DNA of 64,000 nucleotides, taken from contig NZ_JBITTU010000006.1 of the NCBI RefSeq assembly GCF_044542075.1, positions 1 through 64,000 of the forward strand, given 5' to 3'. Below the pieces are notes generated by a model. It ran no database searches and had not been told where the DNA came from. It worked only from the letters and a program-made list of their open reading frames with translations. Origin of the DNA: Leeuwenhoekiella sp044542075. GTDB lineage: Bacteria; Bacteroidota; Bacteroidia; Flavobacteriales; Flavobacteriaceae. This document shows positions 35,121-43,224 of the stretch, piece by piece. The translations under genes and the position numbers were made by a program. Within the stretch, counting starts at the first letter, position 1. Each line of letters starts with the position of its first letter.

Positions 35121-36692
35121 TTATGATTTTAGCTTCCTATTCTTTACAATTTTTGAAATTACAAAGTAAGCGACCAAAGCGATTATAAAATATAGGAAAT
35201 AGGATACCGGTTTGCCATTACCACCTACAGTAGTAAATAGGCGGTCAAAACGTATTTTTTCCATAATACCGTTACCATTGCTATCCCAACTAAACCAGAT
35301 AAATACCGGCTTACCTACCACGTGATTCTCGGGTACAAAACCCCAGAACCTGCTGTCTTCACTATTATGACGGTTATCTCCCATCATCCAGTAATAATCT
35401 TGTTTAAAGGTGTATTGAGTTAATGTTTTATTATCTAATAGCACTTGATTTCCAGAAACGGTTATGGTCTGAGGATGACCCATTTCAGTACCTTCATATA
35501 CCTCAATTAAACGTTTGTAAAGCGGAATGTTCTCTGTAGTTATAGGAGTCGATGTTCCTTTCTTCGGAATGTAAAGCGTTGAAATTTGATCACGGTTACC
35601 TAAACTTGCAGTCCCTTTAGGAAATATAGAAGGATCTTTCTGATCTGCAGGAGCGATGATCTTTTCTAAAGACTCAACATTAGGATGATTTCTAAAGCGT
35701 TCTGCATTCTCATCGGTTATAGATTGTGTAGCAAATTGTGTACTATTAAAAAACTGAAGGTTTGTTATTTTATAACTATCATACAGGTTTTTAGCGTTAA
35801 AACCACTTCCTTTTGATAGACCTTGATAACTGTATTGCAGTTGGGCACGATCTGGTAGTTCAAGAGGTTTGTTGTTTACATAAACTTTCCCGTCTACTAC
35901 CTTAAGACTATCGCCGGGAATACCCACTGCACGCTTAACGTAGTTTGATTTTTTATCTATCGGTTTTTGATAGTATTTACCATCATCTAAGCCATAAAAA
36001 CGGTTTACTGTATCTACAGGCCAACTAAACACAACAATATCATTACGTTTTATATTCTGAAAACCGGGCAATCTAAAATAGGGGAGTTGTGGTTTATCTA
36101 AATATGATTTTATACCAAGACCGGGAATCGTGTCGTGTACCATAGGAAAACTCACAGTAGTCATAGGAGTTCTAGCACCATAATGAAATTTGCTAACAAA
36201 CAAAAAGTCACCTATTAGAAGGGTGCGTTCTAGCGATCCTGTAGGTATTGTAAAGGGTTGCATTACATAGGTGTGAACTATGGTCGCAGCAACTACGGCA
36301 AAAAGTATAGAACTCGTCCACTCACCAGATGCACTTTTAGGAACTAATGATCGCTCAGTTTTGTAAGTTACCGGAGCGACATAATTAAGATAATAGAGGT
36401 AGAACCCTAAGGTTACGATAACCAGAGCGGTATCTGTAGTCGTATTTTTGCCAAAACTACGTGCTGTCTCCACCCAAATAACCGGAAACATTATCAGATT
36501 TACAATGGGTATAAAAAGTAAAATCGTCCACCACCAGGGGCGACCAATTATTTTCATCAAAATTACCGCGTTATAAACCGGAACGATTGCCTCCCAGGCC
36601 TGGCGTCCTGCCTTTTTGTAAAGTTTCCAGGTGCCCAAGAAATGAATTACCTGAACGGCTAGAAAAAATATAAACCACTGCATCATTGTCAT
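35121..36692 (-). CDS. lepB: Signal peptidase I (extended Bacteroidetes form)
   Basis: Membrane serine peptidase that removes signal peptides on the periplasmic side. The 523-aa protein has an N-terminal membrane domain of about 110 residues (DUF5684-like, three helices), a second anchor (about 125-147), catalytic Ser153 in PTGSLERTL, the Lys region VKRAVGIPGDSL, a long insertion, and box E MMGDNRHNSEDSRFWGFVP. It ends with one more helix. A Shine-Dalgarno AAAGGAG at 36699-36705, 6 nt before the ATG, fixes the start; such sites are unusual here. Last gene of the parAB-DUF5683-dapB operon. Confidence 0.95.
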   Translation of the reverse strand: MTMMQWFIFFLAVQVIHFLGTWKLYKKAGRQAWEAIVPVYNAVILMKIIGRPWWWTILLFIPIVNLIMFPVIWVETARSFGKNTTTDTALVIVTLGFYLYYLNYVAPVTYKTERSLVPKSASGEWTSSILFAVVAATIVHTYVMQPFTIPTGSLERTLLIGDFLFVSKFHYGARTPMTTVSFPMVHDTIPGLGIKSYLDKPQLPYFRLPGFQNIKRNDIVVFSWPVDTVNRFYGLDDGKYYQKPIDKKSNYVKRAVGIPGDSLKVVDGKVYVNNKPLELPDRAQLQYSYQGLSKGSGFNAKNLYDSYKITNLQFFNSTQFATQSITDENAERFRNHPNVESLEKIIAPADQKDPSIFPKGTASLGNRDQISTLYIPKKGTSTPITTENIPLYKRLIEVYEGTEMGHPQTITVSGNQVLLDNKTLTQYTFKQDYYWMMGDNRHNSEDSRFWGFVPENHVVGKPVFIWFSWDSNGNGIMEKIRFDRLFTTVGGNGKPVSYFLYFIIALVAYFVISKIVKNRKLKS

Positions 36693-36698
36693 AGGTTT

Positions 36699-36705
36699 CT
36701 CCTTT
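36699..36705 (-). promoter_or_regulatory. Shine-Dalgarno of lepB
   Basis: AAAGGAG on the minus strand, 6 nt before the lepB ATG. One of very few strong SD sequences in this window. Confidence 0.7.
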
Positions 36706-36723
36706 AGAAATTCTTAGATAGGT

Positions 36724-37425
36724 TTATTCAGAAAGATTTAAAACATCTTTCATAGTATGTACACCCTTTTTGTCTTTTAACCATTCTGCAGCAATGATTG
36801 CTCCTAAAGCAAAACCATTGCGGTTATGTGCTTTATGTTCAATCACCAGCTCGTCTACCTGGCTTTTATACGTAATAGTATGTGTGCCGGGAACTTCATC
36901 TTCACGAAGGGCTTTAATAGTAATTTTAGTCTCTTCTTCGGCATCAAGTATCCAATCGGTTTTATCTGTTTCCTCAATAATACCTTCGGCAAGTGTGATA
37001 GCAGTACCACTTGGTGCGTCTAACTTGTGTATATGATGTACTTCAGTCATACTTATATTGTAATCCTTAAGTGTTTTCATCATTTTGGCTAATTTTTTAT
37101 TCAGCTCAAAAAAGATGTTAACCCCTACACTAAAATTAGATGCATAGATAAAGGCTCCGTTTTGTTTTTCGCAAAGCGAAACCATATCTGAATAATTATC
37201 TAACCAGCCGGTAGTACCGGAAACAACGGGAACACCAGATTTAATTGCAGAACTTATGTTAGCTATTGCAGCGTCAGGAACGCTAAAATCTATAGCAACA
37301 TCTGCGGCATTAAAATCATAACTGTCATTTTGGTCTATCTTGGCAACAATAGTATGACCGCGTTCAGTAGCTAGTTTTTCTATGGTTTTTCCCATACGGC
37401 CGTAACCAAGAAGGGCAATCTTCAT
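36724..37425 (-). CDS. dapB: 4-hydroxy-tetrahydrodipicolinate reductase
   Basis: Lysine and meso-diaminopimelate pathway enzyme. GYGRMGKTIE (7-16) is the NAD(P) motif, EVHHIHKLDAPSGTA the substrate loop with the catalytic His pair and Lys, and SGTTGW the family's third motif. The 233-aa length is slightly short, as in other Bacteroidetes. Placed between DUF5683 (3-bp gap) and lepB (31-bp gap). Confidence 0.95.
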   Translation of the reverse strand: MKIALLGYGRMGKTIEKLATERGHTIVAKIDQNDSYDFNAADVAIDFSVPDAAIANISSAIKSGVPVVSGTTGWLDNYSDMVSLCEKQNGAFIYASNFSVGVNIFFELNKKLAKMMKTLKDYNISMTEVHHIHKLDAPSGTAITLAEGIIEETDKTDWILDAEEETKITIKALREDEVPGTHTITYKSQVDELVIEHKAHNRNGFALGAIIAAEWLKDKKGVHTMKDVLNLSE

Positions 37426-37428
37426 AAT

Positions 37429-38022
37429 TTAAAAAGTATAAGTTATGCGCATACCTACGGTATTTGAAAAGTCAAAATCACTGCGCTGTAAAAATGGAGT
37501 AAAGCTTAGACGATCTTCAACCTCATATTGAGAGAGATGCGCATCTACATTTGCTTCAATAATTTGCAGAACGTAAATCCCTGCAGTTATAAGTATAGAG
37601 AGCTCTTTATTTCGTCTGTAAAAATCCTGAGCACTTATAAGTTGGTCTTCGGTAAAAATTTGTGTGGCATTACCATCTTCATCAATGACCGTAAACTCAT
37701 CAATGCGGCCAGCGATGCGATCTTTGTAAGCAGTTCTGTATTGCTGAAAAAGATCGTGATTGTAAATTGCAATACCTACACCGGTACCTACAGCACCATA
37801 AACAAGTGGTATTTTCCAGTAATCACCATTATATGCCTGACCCAAACCCGGTAAAATACCTGAATAGAAAGCTGCTTTGGCAGGTCGCAATGGGTCGTAT
37901 TCTTCAAATATAGGATCTATTTCCTGAGCTGTAATTTCGGGTTCATTGTCTTCCTCTACAGTCTGAGCAAAGCCAAAGCTATATAGGAATAGAAATAAAA
38001 TTAAAACAGATTTATTGTGCAC
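37429..38022 (-). CDS. DUF5683 membrane-associated protein
   Basis: A 197-aa protein with a signal peptide (about 1-19, FGFAQ) and the family motif KAAFYSGILPGLGQAYNGDYWKIPLVYG, then two further hydrophobic stretches. Function unknown; in Bacteroidetes it is usually found between parB and dapB as here. Its start overlaps the parB stop by 11 bp. Confidence 0.88.
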   Translation of the reverse strand: MHNKSVLILFLFLYSFGFAQTVEEDNEPEITAQEIDPIFEEYDPLRPAKAAFYSGILPGLGQAYNGDYWKIPLVYGAVGTGVGIAIYNHDLFQQYRTAYKDRIAGRIDEFTVIDEDGNATQIFTEDQLISAQDFYRRNKELSILITAGIYVLQIIEANVDAHLSQYEVEDRLSFTPFLQRSDFDFSNTVGMRITYTF

Positions 38023-38911
38023 CAGAAATTAGTTTTTTTAATCGCTCAAAGTCTTCTTGAGATGAAAACGGAATAATAAGTTTTCCATTGCCCTTTTGTG
38101 CAACTTTTACATCTACTTTAGCGCCAAAATAGGATGCAAACTGCTCTTTTCCTTCTTTAATAAATTCTGGAACGCTAGTTTTTACAGGTGTTGCTTTTCC
38201 TTTACCTTCTTTGTAGTTTTTTACTAAACTTTCAGTAGCACGTACAGACAGTGCATTTTCAATAATCTTCTCGTAAATATCAAGTTGATCTGAGGTACTT
38301 TCAATATTTATTAATGCTCTTCCGTGGCCCATAGAGAGAAACCCGTCGCGCATTCCTGTTTGAATAATCGGATCTAATTTTAATAAACGCAGGTAATTGG
38401 CAATGGTAGATCTGTTTTTACCTACGCGATCGCTCATTTGCTCTTGCGTAAGATTAATCTCTTCAATTAAACGCTGATAGGATAGTGCAATCTCAATAGG
38501 ATCTAAATCTTCTCGTTGAATGTTTTCAACAAGAGCCATTTCTAAAGATTCCTGATCGTTTGCAATACGTATATATGCGGGGATGGTTGCTAAGCCAACT
38601 AATTTTGAAGCTCTAAAACGACGCTCACCCGATACCAGTTGATATTGTCCAAAACTAATTTTACGTACAGTAATAGGTTGTATAACACCTAGCTCGCGTA
38701 TAGAAGAGGCTAATTCTTTTAAAGCATCTTCATTAAAACTGCTTCTAGGCTGAAAAGGGTTAACTTCTATTTGCTCTAATTCTAATTCTACAATATTGCC
38801 TACAACTTTGTCTGCACCCTTATCTCCGGCAGTTTTTATATCATTGTCAGGGTCTTTAAGCAATGCCGAAAGACCGCGACCCAAAGCTTGTTTTTTTAGT
38901 GCTTTAGCCAT
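38012..38911 (-). CDS. parB: Chromosome-partitioning protein ParB
   Basis: CTPase that binds parS and drives chromosome segregation with ParA. The 299-aa protein has an N-terminal ParA-contact peptide (KQALGRGLSALLKD), the CTP-binding box with GERRFRAS, an HTH region (TQEQMSDRVGKNRSTIANYLRLL) and a C-terminal dimerisation domain. 2-bp gap to parA. Confidence 0.95.
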   Translation of the reverse strand: MAKALKKQALGRGLSALLKDPDNDIKTAGDKGADKVVGNIVELELEQIEVNPFQPRSSFNEDALKELASSIRELGVIQPITVRKISFGQYQLVSGERRFRASKLVGLATIPAYIRIANDQESLEMALVENIQREDLDPIEIALSYQRLIEEINLTQEQMSDRVGKNRSTIANYLRLLKLDPIIQTGMRDGFLSMGHGRALINIESTSDQLDIYEKIIENALSVRATESLVKNYKEGKGKATPVKTSVPEFIKEGKEQFASYFGAKVDVKVAQKGNGKLIIPFSSQEDFERLKKLISGAQ

Positions 38912-38913
38912 TG

Positions 38914-39681
38914 TTACGCATCATTTTTTGTAATTATCTCTTGGGCTAAACTTAAGTAATTTGCCGCTCCTTTACTCCCTGCATCATAATTAATTATACT
39001 TTCACCATAGCTAGGTGCTTCACTTAACCGCACATTACGTTGTATAATGGTATCAAAAACCATCTCGTCAAAATGCTTCTGAACCTCCTCAACTACTTGA
39101 TTAGATAATCGTAGTCTAGAATCAAACATTGTCAATAAAAGACCTTCTATATCTAAAGCTGCGTTATGTATTTTTTGAACACTTTTTATTGTGTTTAATA
39201 GTTTTCCTAAACCTTCTAGTGCAAAATATTCACACTGTATGGGTATAATTACAGAATCTGCAGCGGTAAGCGCATTTAGTGTTAGTAAACCTAGAGAAGG
39301 AGCACAGTCGATTATGACATAATCATAACTGTCTTTAAGATGACGTATGGCCTTGCGCATCATATATTCACGCTCTTCCATATCTACCAGTTCTATTTCT
39401 ATAGCGACCAAATCTATATGGGCCGGTATGATGTCGAGATTGGGAGAGTCTGTTTTCATTATAGCATCTTCAGCAGGGCTAGAGTGCTCTAATAATTGAT
39501 AAGTACCTAGTTCTATACTTTCTACATCAAGCCCTAATCCCGAAGTAGCATTTGCCTGAGGATCTGCATCAATTAGAAGTACTTTCTTATCTAAAACACC
39601 CAGGGATGCGGCAAGGTTTACCGATGTAGTTGTTTTTCCTACACCGCCTTTTTGATTAGCAACAGCTATTATTTTACCCAT
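38914..39681 (-). CDS. parA: Chromosome-partitioning ATPase ParA
   Basis: Deviant Walker ATPase of 255 aa. KGGVGKTTT (11-19) is the signature P-loop, DADPQANA the switch I region and IIDCAPSLGLLTLNAL Walker B. Works with ParB. First gene of the operon; a TACTTTCG box near 39703 resembles a promoter with one mismatch. Confidence 0.96.
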   Translation of the reverse strand: MGKIIAVANQKGGVGKTTTSVNLAASLGVLDKKVLLIDADPQANATSGLGLDVESIELGTYQLLEHSSPAEDAIMKTDSPNLDIIPAHIDLVAIEIELVDMEEREYMMRKAIRHLKDSYDYVIIDCAPSLGLLTLNALTAADSVIIPIQCEYFALEGLGKLLNTIKSVQKIHNAALDIEGLLLTMFDSRLRLSNQVVEEVQKHFDEMVFDTIIQRNVRLSEAPSYGESIINYDAGSKGAANYLSLAQEIITKNDA

Positions 39682-39954
39682 AGAAATCTTAAAAATTGAA
39701 GTGCGAAAGTACGATTTATAACCCGCAATTAAAATGCTTTTTGTTAACAGGTTTTAAGCGTTCTCAATAATTGTGCTATCCCAATCATTCTCAAATCATA
39801 GCCTTTTGATAAAATATATTGTGAACCGTAATAAGTATTAATGGAGGAAGATAATTTTAATCTATAAATAGTATGCTTTGACCGAAAATTATTTTTTAAT
39901 AACAATTGATAGTTTAAGTTCGGTATATAATAAGTCAACTTAATATTATTAGTT
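39682..39954. other. Divergent region between parA and the peptide cassette
   Basis: Contains the parA promoter region and the upstream region of the peptide gene. On the plus strand TATGCTTTG (39872-39880) resembles a -7 box with one extra base; confidence is low. A 75-codon minus-strand frame here is not supported. Confidence 0.35.
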
Positions 39955-40134
39955 ATGAAGAATTTTACCAATCAATTAGAAGCTTTCTCTTTTGAAAAAT
40001 TAGAGGAGCGTAAAGAATTTACATTTTATTTTCACAGTCATTACAGAGGTTGTGGTCACAACACACACAGCTGTAACCCATGTGACCCGTGTGCACCAAA
40101 ATCTTGTCCTAACACAGGTGGTACGCCAACATAA
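39955..40134 (+). CDS. Cysteine/histidine-rich 59-aa precursor peptide
   Basis: Short gene missed by ordinary length cut-offs. The product starts MKNFTNQLEAFSFEKLEE, a helical charged leader of about 25 residues, and then has a core with five cysteines (33, 40, 43, 46, 51), including C-x2-C-x2-C (CNPCDPC), and four histidines (27, 29, 35, 38). There is no hydrophobic signal and no double-glycine motif in the leader, so the C39 system at the other end of the window is not its exporter. The C-terminus is NTGGTPT. It is followed by a terminator-like hairpin and then, on the same strand, by an isoprenoid synthase-like gene and a PqqD-M50 protease gene; the layout is that of a ribosomally made, modified peptide (RiPP) precursor. 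A metal-binding peptide is the main alternative. Confidence 0.8.
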   Translation: MKNFTNQLEAFSFEKLEERKEFTFYFHSHYRGCGHNTHSCNPCDPCAPKSCPNTGGTPT

Positions 40135-40160
40135 TTTTTTAACTTACTTACGTTAAGTTT

Positions 40161-40172
40161 TAGATTAATCTA
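40161..40172 (+). promoter_or_regulatory. 12-bp palindrome after the precursor gene
   Basis: Perfect palindrome TAGATTAATCTA between the precursor gene and its terminator. It could be an operator for the downstream genes. A second inverted repeat AACTTA/TAAGTT lies at 40141-40159. Confidence 0.3.
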
Positions 40173-40202
40173 AAAGCTCAAGTTTCTAAAATTTGAGCTT
40201 TT
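40172..40202 (+). terminator. Terminator/attenuator after the precursor gene
   Basis: Stem AAAAGCTCAA (40172-40181) / TTGAGCTTTT (40193-40202), 11-nt loop, then T-rich TTTATTTTTT. It lies only 13 bp before the next gene, so the downstream genes would be expressed by readthrough and the precursor would be in excess. Confidence 0.8.
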
Positions 40203-40214
40203 TATTTTTTAAGT

Positions 40215-41027
40215 ATGTCAAAACCTTCTGTATCTGCTTTATTCTTTGAGCAATTAGTTCCTTATTTAAAGCCATTATTTAATGTTGACGATGAAGAAAA
40301 ATTTTTCTCTTTTCAAAAATTAGTAAATAAATACATTTACTATGTTTTTACGTTAGACCGTATCATAGATCAAGAGATTAGCTGGGTTGAGGATTTTAAC
40401 ACAGCCGCAGAAACACTTAAACGTTCACAGGAATATAGCACAACTGCAATATTAGGCCTGGGACAGCTCTTTGAACCTGAAAACAATTTCTGGAAGCATT
40501 TTAATAGCTATATGAATAGCTATTATGAAGGCCTGGTGCTCGAAAAGAAAAACTCTGCCTTGCAAATTAACCATACTTTAGAATCTTTTGAAGCTTATAG
40601 CTTTAGCAAGCATGCACCGGCTTTTATACCGGTTGTAGGTCTTTTTATTCTTTTTAAGAGTAAAATAGATTCTAAAAAAGTATTAGAACTGTTTAATCAG
40701 TTATTCTACGGAATGCAGATGCTAGATGATACTGAAGATTTTAGTGAAGATGTTATTAAAAATCAACATACCTATTGTATAAGTGCGGTAAATAATTTTA
40801 TGGTTAAACATAAAATTGAAGAAAAGCCTGATCTAGATCGTTTTAAAGAACGGGTATTCTACATTTCTGGTATTGCTGAAAAATGTAATACCTATGCAAC
40901 ACAGAAATTTAAAATAGCTCAGGATACTGCTCGAGAACTCAATTTAAGCGAACTTGTAATTTGGATTGATACTATGCTTCAAATGCTTGAACATAATAGA
41001 ATTATCATAAAAGAGCTTACAACATAA
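40215..41027 (+). CDS. Class 1 isoprenoid synthase-like protein
   Basis: A 270-aa, mostly helical protein without signal peptide. It carries a DDTEDFSED motif (171-179), preceded by GMQML and followed by QHTY, closely resembling the second aspartate-rich motif region of trans-isoprenyl diphosphate synthases, and an acidic LDRIIDQE (47-54) at the position of the first motif. Lysines at 111-112 and in FSKHAP (132) fit diphosphate contacts. It therefore most likely has the class 1 isoprenoid synthase fold. Between a Cys-rich precursor and a membrane protease, it may prenylate or otherwise bind an isoprenoid to the peptide; formation of a separate terpenoid is the alternative. Translationally coupled to the next gene (TAA directly before ATG). 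Confidence 0.75.
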   Translation: MSKPSVSALFFEQLVPYLKPLFNVDDEEKFFSFQKLVNKYIYYVFTLDRIIDQEISWVEDFNTAAETLKRSQEYSTTAILGLGQLFEPENNFWKHFNSYMNSYYEGLVLEKKNSALQINHTLESFEAYSFSKHAPAFIPVVGLFILFKSKIDSKKVLELFNQLFYGMQMLDDTEDFSEDVIKNQHTYCISAVNNFMVKHKIEEKPDLDRFKERVFYISGIAEKCNTYATQKFKIAQDTARELNLSELVIWIDTMLQMLEHNRIIIKELTT

Positions 41028-42188
41028 ATGGCTATTATTTTAAAACCATATGAACTCTCTAGCTATAATGCTAACACCTGGGTTCTTGAAACTCCTGAGG
41101 GACATTTTAATATTAATCAACAATCTAAACAACTAATAGATCTTTTATCGCGATCACAGTCTTTTGAAGATGCGCATAATCAGTTTAAAAGTGAATTTGA
41201 GATAGAGTTGACTAAGGAGAATTTTGATGCTTTTATAAATTCCCAACTTGCTTCAACAGGTCTCTTAGGTGATGTAGAACAAGTAGAAAATAAAAAAGAA
41301 AAGAGTTTTATAAAACTTGAATTTACCATTTTAAAAAAAGAGACCGCTAAGAAGCTAGCGACACCTTTAAAACCTTTATTTCAACCGGTATTTTTTTGGA
41401 TAGCCTTTACAGCATTATTTTTACTGGCGTTATATACCGTATTTTTTAGGAGTTTTGAAGAAACAGAAGTTTCTGCCTTGGCAGTCGCTGCGCTGTATTT
41501 TGTAACTATACTTTTTCACGAATTAGGTCATATCGCTGCCTGTTCAAGATTTACAGGGCGCAACGGTGAAATAGGAGGTGGGTTTTATGTTATTTTTCCG
41601 GTATTGTACTCTAGTATTTCTTCGATGTGGCACGCTACTAAAAGAGAGCGTGTAATAGGCAACCTTGCCGGGGTTTATATGCAGTTGTGGTGTTTACTAG
41701 TAAGTTTATTATTATTTTCTCTTTTTCCAGATTTAGGAATATTTGCTGAAATCGCTTTTATGGTGAGTATATACAGTTTAATTCAATTAGTACCTTTTAT
41801 TCGTTCTGATGGGTATTGGTTATTATCTGATCTTACAGATACCCCTAATTTACTAAGCAAATCTTCTCAAGCTATTAAAGATTTGTTTACAAAACCACAA
41901 ACCTTATTTATAAAACAGGAGCGTATAAAAAATACAGGTCTCATTCTCTACGGAAGCTTTAATACACTTATCGTAATCTATTTTGTAGGATATCAATTGT
42001 TTTATAATTGGGAAGAGATTATTCATTTTCCGTTACACCTATGGGATATGCTCAAACAAATACTACAATTACAAATCCCGGATTTTGAAGCCGAATTTAT
42101 TATCGTTATCCTATTTTATGTAATTCTTTTCAATTACTTAAGACGTGCATATACAGCTATTTTTAAACCTAAAGAGGAACTTATTTAA
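41028..42188 (+). CDS. PqqD-like domain plus M50 intramembrane metalloprotease
   Basis: A 386-aa membrane protein. Residues 5-85 look like a PqqD/RRE-type winged helix that binds RiPP leaders; a first helix (about 120-140) precedes the zinc site HELGH (164-168); the third ligand is Asp261 in SDGYWLLSDL, as in peptide zinc metalloproteases of the YydH type. Further helices lie around 215-260, 300-330 and 355-375. It probably cuts the modified peptide or its leader at the membrane. Start abuts the stop of the upstream gene. Followed by a terminator. Confidence 0.85.
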   Translation: MAIILKPYELSSYNANTWVLETPEGHFNINQQSKQLIDLLSRSQSFEDAHNQFKSEFEIELTKENFDAFINSQLASTGLLGDVEQVENKKEKSFIKLEFTILKKETAKKLATPLKPLFQPVFFWIAFTALFLLALYTVFFRSFEETEVSALAVAALYFVTILFHELGHIAACSRFTGRNGEIGGGFYVIFPVLYSSISSMWHATKRERVIGNLAGVYMQLWCLLVSLLLFSLFPDLGIFAEIAFMVSIYSLIQLVPFIRSDGYWLLSDLTDTPNLLSKSSQAIKDLFTKPQTLFIKQERIKNTGLILYGSFNTLIVIYFVGYQLFYNWEEIIHFPLHLWDMLKQILQLQIPDFEAEFIIVILFYVILFNYLRRAYTAIFKPKEELI

Positions 42189-42191
42189 ATG

Positions 42192-42223
42192 AAGAATCCC
42201 TTAAGTTCAACTTAGGGATTCTT
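42192..42223 (+). terminator. Terminator of the peptide-modification cassette
   Basis: Stem AAGAATCCCT (42192-42201) / AGGGATTCTT (42214-42223) with a small bulge and further AAG/CTT pairing, then T-rich. It could also serve the convergent SDR gene. Confidence 0.8.
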
Positions 42224-42242
42224 TATTTTTTATTAAAAGTAA

Positions 42243-43124
42243 TTAAGACTTGCGCTTAGCTCTTACAGCAGCTTCAAGCTGATCCCAAAGTTCTTCTGGA
42301 ATATCTTTTAATAAATTGAATTGTCCTGCGCCTTCAAGCCACTCACCACCATCAATAGTTACTACCTCACCATTTACATAGGCAGAAAAGTCTGAAACCA
42401 GATATGCTGCGAGATTAGCCAATTCCTGATGATCACCTACGCGGCGCAAGGGTACTTTTTTAGAAAGATCAAATTTTTCGGCAAGATCTCCTGGTAATAA
42501 ACGTTCCCAGGCACCTTTAGTAGGAAATGGTCCCGGTGCAATGGCATTAGAACGTATGCCGTATTTCGCCCATTCTACAGCCAGAGATCGCGTCATTGCC
42601 AGAACTCCCGCTTTTGCTGTTGCACTGGGTACAACGTATGCAGAACCCGTCCAAGCGTAGGTTGTTACTATGTTTAAAATAGTTTTGTTTTTTTCGCCTG
42701 CATCAATCCAATGTTTTCCGAAGGCAAGCGTGCAGTTTTTGCTTCCTTTTAAAACAATATCAATTACTACATCAAAAGCATTTGCAGAAAGCCGCTCTGT
42801 AGGAGAGATGAAGTTTCCTGCTGCATTATTTAATAGCACATCTACGCTACTAAATTTCTCAACAACAGCATCGCGCATTGCTTCTACCTGCTCATAATCA
42901 CGTACATCGCATTGTACAGGAAAACATACTCCGCCGGTTTCTGCTTCTAATTCTGAAGCCGTAGTTTTTAATTTATCAAGGTCACGCGAACTAATAGCTA
43001 CATTGGCGCCTAATTCAAGAAAGTATTTAGTCATAGATTTACCCAGACCGCTACCGCCGCCTGTAACTACAATTGTTTTTCCTTTTAACGCATCATCGCG
43101 CAACATTTTATCGGTATAGCTCAT
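42243..43124 (-). CDS. SDR-family oxidoreductase (2,4-dienoyl-CoA reductase-like)
   Basis: A 293-aa SDR with TGGGSGLGKS (21-30), NNAAGNF and a Ser-free but Tyr-Lys-like region around YVVPSATAKAG, as in peroxisomal-type 2,4-dienoyl-CoA reductases. The C-terminal GPFPTKGAWERLLP also matches that group. It would remove double bonds at even positions during beta-oxidation of unsaturated fatty acids. Next to methylmalonyl-CoA mutase, which fits fatty-acid and odd-chain metabolism. Assignment of substrate is moderate. Confidence 0.8.
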   Translation of the reverse strand: MSYTDKMLRDDALKGKTIVVTGGGSGLGKSMTKYFLELGANVAISSRDLDKLKTTASELEAETGGVCFPVQCDVRDYEQVEAMRDAVVEKFSSVDVLLNNAAGNFISPTERLSANAFDVVIDIVLKGSKNCTLAFGKHWIDAGEKNKTILNIVTTYAWTGSAYVVPSATAKAGVLAMTRSLAVEWAKYGIRSNAIAPGPFPTKGAWERLLPGDLAEKFDLSKKVPLRRVGDHQELANLAAYLVSDFSAYVNGEVVTIDGGEWLEGAGQFNLLKDIPEELWDQLEAAVRAKRKS

Positions 43125-43224
43125 TTTAAAGTATTTAATTCTTTATGCCTGTTTAGAAGGCTTAGATTGAATAGTTAAGTTCAATTAATTTTAGTTCTCG
43201 TGCAGAAACCTTGTATCTATAAAT

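Noticed and set aside
38012..39681. parS site near parAB
   Set aside because: No palindrome of the usual parS type was recognised in or next to these genes.
39744..39971. 75-codon minus-strand frame between parA and the peptide gene
   Set aside because: Low-complexity composition, no start context, and it overlaps the intact precursor gene on the plus strand.
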